From the NCBI GenBank assembly GCA_054661495.1, contig BAAFSQ010000159.1, forward strand, positions 1-22,758: a stretch of 22,758 bases of DNA, read 5' to 3'. Source of the stretch: Zygophlyctis sp. KS116. Its lineage: Eukaryota; Chytridiomycota. The notes beneath the pieces were generated by a model. That model did no database searches. It saw only the letters and a program-made list of their open reading frames with translations, and was not told where the DNA came from. Below, piece after piece: positions 8,990 to 17,862 of this stretch. The number at the start of each line of letters is the position of its first letter. Within the stretch, counting starts at the first letter, position 1. Position numbers and translations under genes: made by a program.

Positions 8990-9345
8990 CCCTCCACCAA
9001 ATGCTAATCTTGTAGATGGTAAGTGGGTGTTCAAAATTAAGTACAATACAGATGGTTCAATTGATAAATACAAAGCTCGTTTATGTGCTCGTGGATTTTC
9101 TCTCTGGGTTGGACTATGACGTCTGGCTACTAAACTCAACTCTTTATGGTTTAAAGCAGTCTCCAAACCTTTGGAATCAAGATTTAGATAAGGCTATTCG
9201 AAAACTCAATTTTACACCATGCGCCCATGATCCATGTCTCTACTACAATCGGGAACATTCCACTCCTCAATTTATTTTTGTTTGGGTCGATGATCTTTTA
9301 ATATCTGGTTCTTCTCTGCAAATTGAAACGATGATAAACTCACTA
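8990..9345 (+). pseudogene. Copia 2 reverse transcriptase, first part
   Basis: Begins with the copia RT signature DGKWVFKIKYNTDGSIDKYK and ARLCARGF near 9014-9100. An internal deletion and frame change follow near 9100-9120. The frame then runs on through LYGLKQSPNLWNQDLDKAIR and PCLYYN to the catalytic box FVWVDDLLISGS (9280-9315). The usual Tyr before V-D-D is Trp. The MITE at 9346 cuts the frame. Confidence 0.82.
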
Positions 9346-9724
9346 CCGTAAATCCGCCGGTCGAACGAACACGTAAAAGTTTTTTTCGCGTAATTTTTTG
9401 TAAGAGAGTTCGCTAGAGAAAGAGAATGGAAAATACTCCTGTGCATAAGAGACAGCGGAATTAAGTGTCTTGATTTTACTATGTACGCTAATCAGTTAAG
9501 AGACTTTTTTAATATTCATCCTGATTTTGTCATTAACATCTTTAAGGCAGTATTCGTTTTTTTCATCATCATTTAAATATATATCTGGTTTGATAAGTAA
9601 AACATTATTAAGTTGAATCTGAGCTTCTGATTTTATTTACTCCTATATCCAATACGTTCATTAATGCAAATAAACCTGTATTAGGGTTAGGAACAAAACG
9701 TTCGTTTGACCGGCGGATTTACGG
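9346..9724. mobile_element. 379-bp MITE with TA target duplication
   Basis: Ends are inverted repeats starting CCGTAAATCCGCCGGTC; the right end is its reverse complement, and the match extends with one mismatch into the AACGAAC region, about 27 bp in all. TA flanks both sides (9344-9345 and 9725-9726), as for Tc1/mariner-type transposition. There is no coding capacity. Deleting the element with one TA restores the host reverse transcriptase frame exactly, which confirms the boundaries. The interior holds a short telomere-like TTAGGGTTAGG (9681-9691). Confidence 0.88.
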
Positions 9725-10637
9725 TAAACGAAACTTTTATATTTACCGACAATGGCCCGTTAAAGGATTATCTCAATTTAAATTTCTCTTTTAATCGCTC
9801 GAAGAAAACCTTTTATCTCTCGGCTTCTCATTATATTCAACAAACCCTCTCGCACTTCTAAATGCTCGACTGCACACCAGCTCTCACTCCTGCTGATCCT
9901 AACGTTCAATTCTCTAAAAATGTTTCTGCTCCTCTTGATGGCAAATATCCTTATAGAACATTAACTGGACGCCTTCTGTATCTTGCGTGCACAGCTCGCC
10001 TGTTGCAGTGGGTGTACTATACAGATACAACAGCAATCCTGGACTCGAACATTGGACAGGTGCAAAAAGAGTATTACGCTATTTAAAAGGCACTATTGAT
10101 TATCATCTTCGTCTTCACTGCTCCGACATACAACTCATTGGATATGCGGATGCAAACTGGGCCTCTGAAATCGACAACAGACGATCTATTACTGGATACA
10201 TTTTCAAGCTAGGAGAATCCCCGATATCTTGGAGCTCAAAGCTTCAATCTAGTGGCACTTTCATAATGTGAGGCGGAATATATGTCATTAGCAGCTGCTG
10301 CTCAAGAAGGAGGTTATTTCATTAATGTACTCAACAGTCTTGGCATTACACTTCCACGAATTACTATATATGAAGATAACCAGGGTGCTATAGAACTAAC
10401 CAAAATCACTAAAAACCACTCCAGAACGAAACATATTGACGTAAGATATCATTTTGTTTAAGATCTAATCAAAACTGATAAAATCACTGTCACACATATA
10501 GGTACTAAAGAAATGCAGGCAGATATGTTCACTAAAGCTCTTTCATCACCACAGTTCATATATTTACGAAACAAAATAGGCGTTTCTTCTGTATCGGATC
10601 AAGTGAATGTGTTGAAAGATGATCCTATACACTCGTG
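9725..10637 (+). pseudogene. Copia 2 reverse transcriptase end and RNase H
   Basis: Resumes the reverse transcriptase after the MITE (NETFIFTDNGPLKDYL, ASHYIQQTLSHF) up to a TAA near 9859. It then continues as CTPALTPADPN and YPYRTLTGRLLYLA. A frame shift near 9995 precedes GAKRVLRYLKGT and the RNase H region: YADANWASEIDNRRSITGY, ISWSSKLQ, then after a further break near 10268 AEYMSLAAAAQE, DNQGAIEL and HSRTKHIDVRYHF, ending MFTKALS. The last codons run into the 3' LTR and stop at 10637. All landmark motifs of the copia RNase H are present but spread over several frames. Confidence 0.82.
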
Positions 10638-10738
10638 ATTTGTATGGGATTTTAGCATTCTATTTACTTATAAAGATCAAAGTATAAATAGCCTGAAACT
10701 ATTAATAGACTTTTACCTTTTCTAAAACAAAATTTACT
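10610..10738 (+). repeat. Copia 2 3' LTR
   Basis: About 129 bp. Related to 8133-8270, with several substitutions and one roughly 9-bp gap. The end of the RNase H frame overlaps its first 28 bases. Confidence 0.78.
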
Positions 10739-11049
10739 GATACTATATGGGCTTTAAAGTTGTCCATCATCAGGAATGCAGGGCCAGTGCCATCATGAAT
10801 TGGCTTCAAACACTTTTTTATCCAATGACTCATCACATGCTTGTCACAATAAGCTTTTTCTTGGCATAAGTACTCATTTTTCTTACCTAAATGGCCTTAA
10901 CTTTTAGACACTGTACTATCAGCCTTACCCTTATAAACAACTAGAGGCTTAAGTTTTGAACCATCGAATCCCACCGACAAAAACACAGTGCAATGATTTG
11001 GATTTCCTGTAACCATCTACCCTAAAACCTAACTGTTAGATGTATATCA

Positions 11050-11057
11050 GTACGTAC
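11050..11057. repeat. hAT 1 target duplication, left
   Basis: GTACGTAC, repeated at 12886-12893. An 8-bp duplication is diagnostic of hAT insertion. Here the site is a perfect palindrome. Confidence 0.92.
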
Positions 11058-11191
11058 CAGGCCTCGGAAATAGATAATCTTATTTGTATCTTATCTATAT
11101 GCTTTGAATTAAATAATCTATCTTTTAACAATTTTATTTAGGATATATTTCGGATATATCTTGATATATTTCGGAGATATATTTATAAAAA

Positions 11192-12744
11192 ATGCCACCA
11201 AAATACGTCGAAGTCTATTTCAAGCAGCTTGACCAAACGAGCTACAAATGTTTGGTTTGTCCCGATACTCGTCGCAAGAAAAGTGGTACAAGCTGGGCCA
11301 ACTTATTATCACATTTAAACGACAAACACGGTGATTGGGAAGTTCAAGTCGAGAATGTTTTAGCAGGCGCTACTTTAGATTGTTATGTGGATAAAGAAGG
11401 TATTTATCTTATACCGTATTTAACTTTAATGCACAAACATGTATAACTGGATGGAACAAGTTGTTCTTGAAAATCTTCCTTTTTCTTTTGTCGATAAAGC
11501 AGTCAATAGAAGGAATAGCCGCTTAAATCCCATATCCTCTAAAGGCCTCAAAGACGCTGTAGAAGAGCATATTTCAAGAATACTTCCCAATAAGTTTGCT
11601 CTTGTCTTTGATGGATGGAGTTCTGGAGATACACATTTTGTTGCAGTTTTTGTTTCATTTATTGAAAAGGAAGTCAAAAAGCTATATCTTTCCTGCTGAA
11701 CACAAAGCGTTTTTATTATCTACATTAGCTACTTATGGCAAATCTCTGTCGAATGTATGTGCTTTTGTTGGTGATAATTGCTCCACCAACCAAGCATTGG
11801 CCACATCTTGTAGTGTACCATTAATCGGCTGCTTTAGCCACGTTTTAAATCTTGCTGTCAAAAATATTATGCTTGCAGATGATGAAGTGAAAGTTATAAT
11901 TGATAAGGTATTAAGTGAAAGTTGTAATTGAAAAGGTATTAAGTGAAAGTTGTAATTGAAAAGGTGGCAGAGCTAATGCGAGTGTTGAAAACCACCAAAG
12001 GTGCTGCCCACTTAAGAAATTTAACCGATTTAAAGGCGGTAAAAAAGAATGAAACAAGATGGACCTCTATTTTTGATATGCTTTCAAGATACATTCGCTT
12101 GCTTCCATCTTTACTTGATATGGAAGAGGAGTATATCATTCAAAAAATGCCAGACCAGGTTCAAAATTTGGCTATCAAATCTTTGCTTGTCCAGTTGGAA
12201 CAATTTAATTCTATGATGAAGTATTTGCAAAGAGATAATATCAATTTAGCAAATGCTAGAGGATGCTTTGATGCGCTAGTTAAGGTGTACCCAACTACTG
12301 CTGTATATTGTTCACAGTCCTAAATTTATCAACGCCGTGGTCAAAATTCAAAATGGAGATATAAATTCATTATCACAATCAGAAAAAAAAAGTGTGGAAT
12401 CTTTAAAAGTTCAGATGGATGAAGAATGTGCTGATGAACTTTTTAATAATGATGTTAAGGCTGAAAATGCTATATTGGATTTTTTGGAATCGATCGATAC
12501 TCGTGAACTAAAGAGGCGAAAAGTCATGGAAGATTACATTGATTTGTCTTTTCTAATTCCCACATCTAATTGTGTGGAACGTCTATTTTCAATCGCAAAA
12601 TATGTTTATTCACCTCAAAGACAAAGTATGCTACCAATGAACTTGGAAATGCTTTTATTTCTAAGAGCAAATGAATCTATTTGGACCAAAAAATTTGTTT
12701 GTGAGGCCTTATCAGAAGCTAAATCAAAGAATGTTGTGGACTAA
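11192..12744 (+). pseudogene. hAT 1 transposase, four frame lesions
   Basis: Pieces in order: a BED zinc finger (YKCLVCPDTRRKK with downstream HLNDKHGDWE) from ATG 11192; then, after a shift near 11440, YNWMEQVVLENLPFSFVD and the first catalytic Asp in LVFDGWSSGDTHFVAVF; after a shift near 11690, the second Asp in FVGDNCSTNQALA followed by GCFSHVLNLAVKN; after a tandem expansion (11882-11965), TTKGAAHLRN and KKNETRWTSIFDML; and after a shift near 12308, the C-terminal dimerisation domain with IPTSNCVERLFSIAKYVYS..R. About 500 codons remain in total. Every expected domain is present, so inactivation came after insertion or shortly before it. Confidence 0.85.
11882..11965 (+). repeat. Three 28-bp tandem units inside the transposase
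   Basis: A diverged first unit (11882-11909) is followed by two identical 28-bp units (11910-11937 and 11938-11965). The two extra units add 56 bp, not a multiple of three, and break the frame in the region just after the second catalytic Asp. Confidence 0.85.
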
Positions 12745-12885
12745 GATATTAAAGATACATATATCTTAATATATATCTTTTAAATGAATAAAATAATCTA
12801 TCTTTTTACTTTTTTCTTATAAAATATATATCTCTTGTAAAATTCCTTGGAAAGATATATTTAGATAGTATCTTTCCGAGGCCTG

Positions 12886-12893
12886 GTACGTAC
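12886..12893. repeat. hAT 1 target duplication, right
   Basis: GTACGTAC, matching 11050-11057. Confidence 0.92.
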
Positions 12894-13089
12894 CGCTTAA
12901 CTGTACAGTTCTATTGGTTTCTGCATCAAAATAGCATCCAGTTTCATCCATATTAACGCATAGATGGTAGAGTATCGAATTAAACTCTCTGAGTCTTTTC
13001 ATTTTCTTCCAATCGTTGGTGATGAGTGTTTCTTCTGATTGATAGGCCGTTTCTTGAATAAATCAATTTGTACAACAAGTTTAAGAAAC

Positions 13090-13681
13090 ATGACTACTTC
13101 AGAGCTGAAAGGATATGAAGTTATGCCTTCTTTGGATGATGGAGTCATAATAAGAAAAAATCACAGACATAATACGGAGAAATGTTTTCAGGATAAATTA
13201 AATAATGTACGCCAGAGAACAGTCACAGCAGATGATTCTCATATGTTACTCACTAGAGTTGTAAATGATGGCCAAAAATCACTCAATGGATTCAATGGCT
13301 TTTGTTTATTTCGACAGAAACTATATGTCTGAAAATTTAATTTAGGCTAAGATACTTTTTCGAAATTCCTAAACGAAAAAACGTTCTTCAAGAACACACA
13401 TCTAGTTCCCAACCAATTTAATTTAAACACATTTAGCTCATGGGAATCCAACTTCAATTATGATTCTCAGCCTCTGTATGGAAATAGTAATTCGGAATAT
13501 GTAAAAGAGGCCAATGAAAGAGTTCGTCAGATGAAACAGCAGCACAATTTAAACTTTAGTGTTCATCTGAATATGCTAGATTATGCTAGGAAGTCAGGCA
13601 GGCAAAGTCAGCTAAGTGTTCAAAGATTTACAAATTTTTATTACAGTAAGTTTCTAATTATTGTCGACAGATAGGTATTGA
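13090..13681 (+). pseudogene. HMG-box-like gene, probably broken
   Basis: From ATG 13090 an 80-codon frame (MTTSELKGYEVMPSL and so on) ends in SLNGFNGFCLFRQKL, which resembles the first helix of an HMG box (N-x-F-x-L-F-R). A stop and frame change near 13332 follow. A second frame (from about 13350) contains YVKEANERVRQMKQQHNLNF, which resembles the last HMG helix (Y..EA.R.R..H). The 3' end fits a 25-nt intron at 13646-13670 (GTAAGT..CAG, with a TTCTAAT inside), after which three codons lead to TGA at 13679-13681. HMG proteins bind DNA as transcription factors, including fungal mating-type regulators. The middle of the box could not be joined by a convincing intron, so I call it a probable pseudogene. 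The family call is tentative. Confidence 0.35.
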
Positions 13682-13762
13682 AAAATTAATGATGAAGAAG
13701 TGTTCGATATATAAAAATATCCCTAACCCATTCGTATCCCGCATTCAATTTTTTTCCTTGGC

Positions 13763-13999
13763 ATGAAACGCCCCTTATCTTTACAGATATGTGGACAGCA
13801 GAGAGCTAAAATTCTTTTTCTAAATAATCATAGAAATATTTATGTGGGTATACTTGTTGAAAAATTTATTGAAAGATTTAAACCAACAAAAATCTTTCTC
13901 AATTACGACCTCGCTTGCAGTATAAATCGTACTATGAGAATATCAAAGTTTAGAAGAATTTGGAAATTAAGTATTCGGTCGAAAGATGGCTATAGCTGA
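13763..13999 (+). pseudogene. Possible KDZ transposase fragment
   Basis: A 78-codon frame contains NIYVGILVEKFIERF followed by FLNYDLACSINRTM. The Y-D-x-x-C-x3-R arrangement after an amphipathic helix recalls the KDZ (Kyakuja-Dileera-Zisupton) transposase core. Nothing else of that family can be recognised around it, apart from a further open minor frame at about 13985-14130. The resemblance is short, and the call is a suggestion only. Confidence 0.25.
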
Positions 14000-14461
14000 A
14001 AATCAAATTCCAGAGGAACTTAGGAAAAACATGGAGATCGTCCGATCTAAAGAAAAAAATTGTATGATTTTCAAAGAGCTCAATCGATTCACAGATTATG
14101 CTACATCTAAGGGATTTCATAATTACTTAAAATGATACAAAAAGTGCTTATTGACATGTTAATCGCGGTTCCCATAAAATCGTACGTTCGGACAAGATTT
14201 CATCTGCGATATAAGCCTTCAGTTTTGACTTTTTTAAATAAATATACTTTAGGTCTAATGCCAGTAATCAGAGTAATTGTCACAGCAGTTTATACGAAAA
14301 GAAAAACAATATTAATTATGCTATAAAAAATATCAGTTTATGTTGCATGTGTTCATGCAAATCATTTATTGGTTCGTGTGAATATATACCTTTAAAATTA
14401 TTTCTTTGTACTTACTTGTTCTTCGTATATATAAGAAGCGATTCATGGAGAAATATTTTAA
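14000..14461. other. Stretch with no recognisable gene
   Basis: AT-rich, with only short open frames of no recognisable family. It separates the KDZ-like fragment from the truncated 3' end of hAT 2. No terminal repeat or target duplication for hAT 2 was found here. Confidence 0.4.
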
Positions 14462-15871
14462 TCAAATCACTTTACAAGTCTGTAGGGGGATGTAAATCGC
14501 GAACCTGCGCGAAACAATGTAAATATCATCATTTTGGTTGAATTTGTTCAGTGATTCTTTAAGACTCTCCGTACAGATGTGGTACAACATTAATACATTA
14601 GTAATAGATAGAGATGCACCACTTCTAGACACTTCCAAAGTTATTTCCTTTAATGGCCGCAAAACTTGAACCAAATCATCAAGTAATGCCCATTCCTCGT
14701 CCTCAAGAACAATTTTTTTCAAATTTCGGTCATTTTGTCCGTAGATAGTCATATTAATGATTTCCTTGTATTTGATTGCACGTACCAACATGTCAAACGT
14801 ACTATTCCAACGAGTGGAAACATCAATAATTGGCACTAGATACACGTTTCCTTTGTCATCGCAAATCTGTTTCATCTCTCGTCTTAATTTTGGCGAACGT
14901 CTTATCTTCTAACCAAATAAGACAAACGGGAAACAGCACTAACAAGATTGTCCTTTGAATCAGAATCTGGTTCATATTCTTCTGTATCCACGGGCTCTTT
15001 AAAACATTTTAGAATCTCTTTCGCGCCTAGATTTATTACATGAGCCATGCATTCAATCTGATTCCAGGCTACCCTAAATCCCGAAGAAGCATAATTTCTT
15101 GAAAAATAATCCTCTAATTGAACCATCATGGTTGAATTGTTGCTTGCATTATCTGCTGTCACACCAAGAAGACGATTTAACCCTAAACCAAGCTCAGCCC
15201 ATCATGTTCCACTTCAAGCAATTTAAAAGCCAACAATCTATCTTGTACATTCCATGAGTCATCAATAAAATGGACTGTAAACCCAAAAAATGACAGTTGG
15301 TTTTTTGAGGTCCATACATCACATGTAATCGAAAACTTGGAGTTGAAACTATTCAATTCTTCCTTTAGTTTATCTTTCATTTGAATGTATAATTCCTCTA
15401 ATCTTCTCATGATGGTAGTTCTAGAATTAACAGTAATATCTGGCTTTAAATAGTCCATCAAATCTTCAAAATCCTTTGTATCAACAATCGAAAATGGCAA
15501 GTTTTGTCTGTATGTTTATTTGAAATGATTCACCTGACGATTAACTTCATCGAATATCCCATAAAAATATCTTGATTAAAATGTTTCATCTTATTTTGTT
15601 CAAAAAACTTGCGAATCGGTTTTGGTTTTTCTGTATTCATCAACTCTGGGCAGCGATTTGGGTGCACCTTTTTTAAATGTATAGTAAAAGAACTGTTAGA
15701 TGGACCCGCAAAAAATTTAGGACAATAGTTGCATTGGAAATGAAGAGAAGGAGACCCTTTCTTTTTTCCTTTCTTAACAGATGCCATCACTTTTGTGCAG
15801 TGAGAATTCACCAATGAAGAAATATTCTGTTCTAATTCTTCTCCACAACTGATTTGTTCATCATCACTCAT
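14462..15871 (-). pseudogene. hAT 2 transposase with a 26-nt intron
   Basis: Starts at ATG 15871. A BED-type zinc finger (FQCNYCPKFFAG, then HLKKVHPNRCPEL) is followed by a 26-nt GT..AG intron (15508-15533). After that, in phase, come LPFSIVDTKDFEDLMDYL and the first Asp in SITCDVWTSKNQLSFFG. A frame slip near 15190 leads to LLGVTADNASNN (second Asp) and ECMAHVINLGAKEIL. Another slip near 14895 leads to SPKLRREMKQICDD, STRWNSTFDML and the helical region. It breaks off after NKFNQNDDIY, so the C-terminal dimerisation domain is absent. The transposase cannot be functional, but its splicing signal is the same type as in the host genes. Confidence 0.78.
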
Positions 15872-15884
15872 TTTTTTAGGTTTT

Positions 15885-15995
15885 ACAGGTGATTATGATT
15901 AATGTGATTAAAAGTGATTAAACGTGATTAATTAAGAAATCTCATAATCTAATCATAATCTCTTGTTAATCATGATTATGATTATGGTGATTGAC
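15885..15995. repeat. GATTA-rich subterminal region of hAT 2
   Basis: At least eight GATTA or TAATC words within about 100 bp. These include a local inverted pair (AATCATAATC against GATTATGATT) that could form a hairpin. Clustered short motifs near the ends are typical transposase-binding sites in hAT elements. Confidence 0.55.
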
Positions 15996-16000
15996 CATCC

Positions 16001-17280
16001 TTACTTCTATTCAGTCAAATTCTCTTAAAGTTTTGGTTCAAGATTTAGAATTTATACCTAGTCAGGCTACAGCTAAAGGATTTATCACTTTAAAATTCGA
16101 ATGCATTCTTTTCCGTGTCTAAGATATGTCTAAGAATGATGATCGCAAAGATTGGCATCATGATACTTCAAATTTGCTCTAGCACTTTTTTCGGAGTTTT
16201 TCTCGTATTGTTGAAAGGCACCTTGAACTACTACTATTTATATCATTATCCTTCAAAACAACCCCTGAAATAGATAGATCTTAAACTACTATGTTCTAGT
16301 ACTATGTCTAATCATTGATTATAATAGCCACTGGCATGGGGCGTAGACCTGAAGTAAATATGATCAGTATTATATGGTTCACTCAATGCAGGTGGAAATG
16401 CTGGTGGGCCGCGAATCATTTACTCTTCCTTCTTCAAAGTACTCTTCTTCAAGAAAGCACCCCAAGCATACTGATCGCTCTCCCTGGGCTTCACCCATCT
16501 CCAACAATTTTTTTTAAATCTTCAGAACCACTATTGACTTAGCAGCCAGATCAGATGATGATTTTATAGCACTAATAGATTAGTTTTATTTGAATTTACT
16601 CTTTTACACATATGTCCTACATGAGCATTCTTGTCTAATTTTCATCAAAACATTCAGAAATATAAGGTCCTTTATGACTTTTAGGCACAGTTTTACATTT
16701 TGGATGGTACTTTATTATCTGTGTTATAATTATGCTCTGTATTATCTAACTCTTTTATAATAATTCAACGTTTAAGCACTTGCATCATTTTGGACTTTTG
16801 CGGTAAGAAAATTCCTCATGACCAAAACCATTGATTTTAAATCATTCTTTGAATCTTGCTGAAAATAAATCACGTTGGAGAAATTCTAATACAGACAATC
16901 TGTATTATCTCATGTACCGTTTGGTCCTATCAATGTCTTATATCCTGGCCTTATTCTATATGAAATTTGTTTGTAGAGTTTTGGCATTGTGCCATGTGAA
17001 TAATTGCAAACTGTATTCATAGACGATAATCGATTTTAGGCTTTTCTTTTCTAGGCATTACATAGATAATAATTGCAACATAAATACAATATCCAGGTTA
17101 TAATTGTACAATTCATATTGATTTTACTATACAGGGATGAATATTAAGGAGCGCCTTCAGGATACAACCATTCCCATTCACTAAAAATTGATTAATAATT
17201 AATAATTTATGCTAGTTATAAAAACCTTTTGAATTCCACATGACGACATATCAAATTACGACTTAAACTTCCGGACATAA
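16001..17280. other. 1.28-kb stretch with no assigned gene
   Basis: Short frames exist (for example about 16000-16110 and 16315-16542, plus strand), but none shows a domain or a convincing exon structure even when 24-31-nt introns are allowed. It may hold relics of a gene or transposon, plus the 5' region of the hypothetical gene that starts at 17281. Confidence 0.4.
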
Positions 17281-17862
17281 ATGGGAAATCCAGTATATAA
17301 AGAAAAGTTGGAAACAAAGAAAATGTCTTTTCTAAGACATGTCATCAGAAGATCTCAAATGAATAACCAACAGTCAAGACAATCAAACACTTCTAATCAT
17401 CCTTTACGTGCATTACTGGAAGATCCATTAGATTCCTTATCAGCAGATGCCGAGACAAGATCATCTTTAAACTCAAATACAACCATTAATGCGAATGTGG
17501 ATGACTTAGAGTCCATACTTTTGGATAATATTAATCCTAGAATCATAAATATGTCAGTAGAGCCAACAGAAGAATCGCCGGAAGAATTTAGATTATCTTC
17601 ACTGTTGGATTTTGAGGAATTGTTTTCGAATCCTGCATCAAATAATTTCGCATTGCCTAATGCTACAAGATATGGCAGATCCTTCAATCCTTCAGTATCA
17701 TTTCATAGATGGCAATCTCTAAGAAGTACACGTCCTCTATCAGTACGGTCTTCATTTGTGGCATCAAGAATTCCTAGACCAAGTATTTTCAATCAGCCGT
17801 CCGAAAGACACTCAACTTCTCCTAATGATCAAATACCAGATTTAGAAAATAACCAAACTTAA
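17281..17862 (+). CDS. Hypothetical disordered Ser/Asn-rich protein
   Basis: A 193-codon frame from ATG 17281 to TAA 17860-17862, with no intron needed. The N-terminus is basic (MGNPVYKEKLETKKM and HVIRRSQ). The middle has an acidic, hydrophobic-rich stretch (VDDLESILLDNINPRI and LSSLLDFEELF) that could be a binding or activation segment. The C-terminal third is rich in Arg, Ser and Pro. No folded domain, signal peptide or membrane segment is evident, and I do not recognise a family. Its stop overlaps by two bases the stop of the converging TBC gene, so the two 3' untranslated regions must overlap. The length and codon regularity support a real gene; an unrecognised upstream exon is possible. 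Confidence 0.6.
   Translation: MGNPVYKEKLETKKMSFLRHVIRRSQMNNQQSRQSNTSNHPLRALLEDPLDSLSADAETRSSLNSNTTINANVDDLESILLDNINPRIINMSVEPTEESPEEFRLSSLLDFEELFSNPASNNFALPNATRYGRSFNPSVSFHRWQSLRSTRPLSVRSSFVASRIPRPSIFNQPSERHSTSPNDQIPDLENNQT

Larger units (their letters stand above)
8133..10738 (+). mobile_element. Ty1/copia element 2, rearranged
   Basis: Plus-strand element with related LTRs at 8133-8270 and 10610-10738, both starting TGTTGAAAGA and roughly 85-90% alike by eye. Internal order is a primer-binding-like site and gag start (8271-8364), reverse transcriptase from about 8990, an inserted MITE (9346-9724), the rest of reverse transcriptase, and RNase H ending in the 3' LTR. Most of gag, protease and integrase is missing. 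In its place lie inverted copia fragments (8382-8870). No target duplication was found. LTR divergence makes it older than the gypsy element. Confidence 0.82.
11058..12885 (+). mobile_element. hAT element 1
   Basis: 1828 bp. Terminal inverted repeats begin CAGGCCTCGGAAA at both ends, with 8-bp GTACGTAC duplications outside. Subterminal regions contain several ATATATTTCGG/GATATAT repeats (11140-11185 and 12835-12880), probable transposase-binding sites. The interior codes on the plus strand for a broken BED-finger hAT transposase. It sits inside the pogo-like transposase. Confidence 0.93.
10741..13052 (-). pseudogene. Pogo/Tigger DDE transposase remnant, split by hAT 1
   Basis: Two minus-strand pieces flank the hAT element. 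The right piece (13052-12894) carries the first catalytic Asp in VNMDETGCYFDAETNRTVQ, preceded by an open, plausible transposase stretch. The left piece (11049-10741) carries PNHCTVFLSVGFDGSKLKPL, then AYCDKHVMSHWIKKCL and the second Asp in AFLMMDNFKAH. This order and spacing match DDE_1 (pogo/Tigger/jerky) transposases. The left piece ends abruptly at the copia 2 LTR. No N-terminal DNA-binding domain and no third acidic residue remain. Stops are present in both parts. Confidence 0.72.
14462..16000 (-). mobile_element. hAT element 2, 3'-truncated
   Basis: Minus-strand hAT element. Its 5' end, on the right, has dense GATTA/TGATTA repeats (15885-15990) and may terminate near 16000 with GGATGGTCAATCACC on the minus strand. 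The left end is missing: the transposase stops within the region before the dimerisation domain, and no matching inverted end or duplication could be found. Boundaries are therefore approximate. Confidence 0.6.

Noticed and set aside
8128-10743. Target duplication for copia 2
   Set aside because: ACTAG before the left LTR and the bases after the right LTR do not match at any tried boundary. Recombination between elements or decay may have erased it.
14080-16100. Similarity of a GCTACA-CTAA-GGATTT block at about 14084-14135 and 16050-16095
   Set aside because: Only a few dozen bases at modest identity in AT-rich sequence. It could hint at flanks of hAT 2 being related but is not enough to claim a repeat.
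16315-16542. 75-codon plus-strand frame and overlapping minus-strand frames
   Set aside because: Several frames are open at once, none with a motif, and no consistent splice pattern emerges.
17397-17687. Minus-strand frame of 96 codons opposite the hypothetical gene
   Set aside because: Complement of a Ser/Asn-rich frame. It has no start context and no recognisable family, so it is a shadow.
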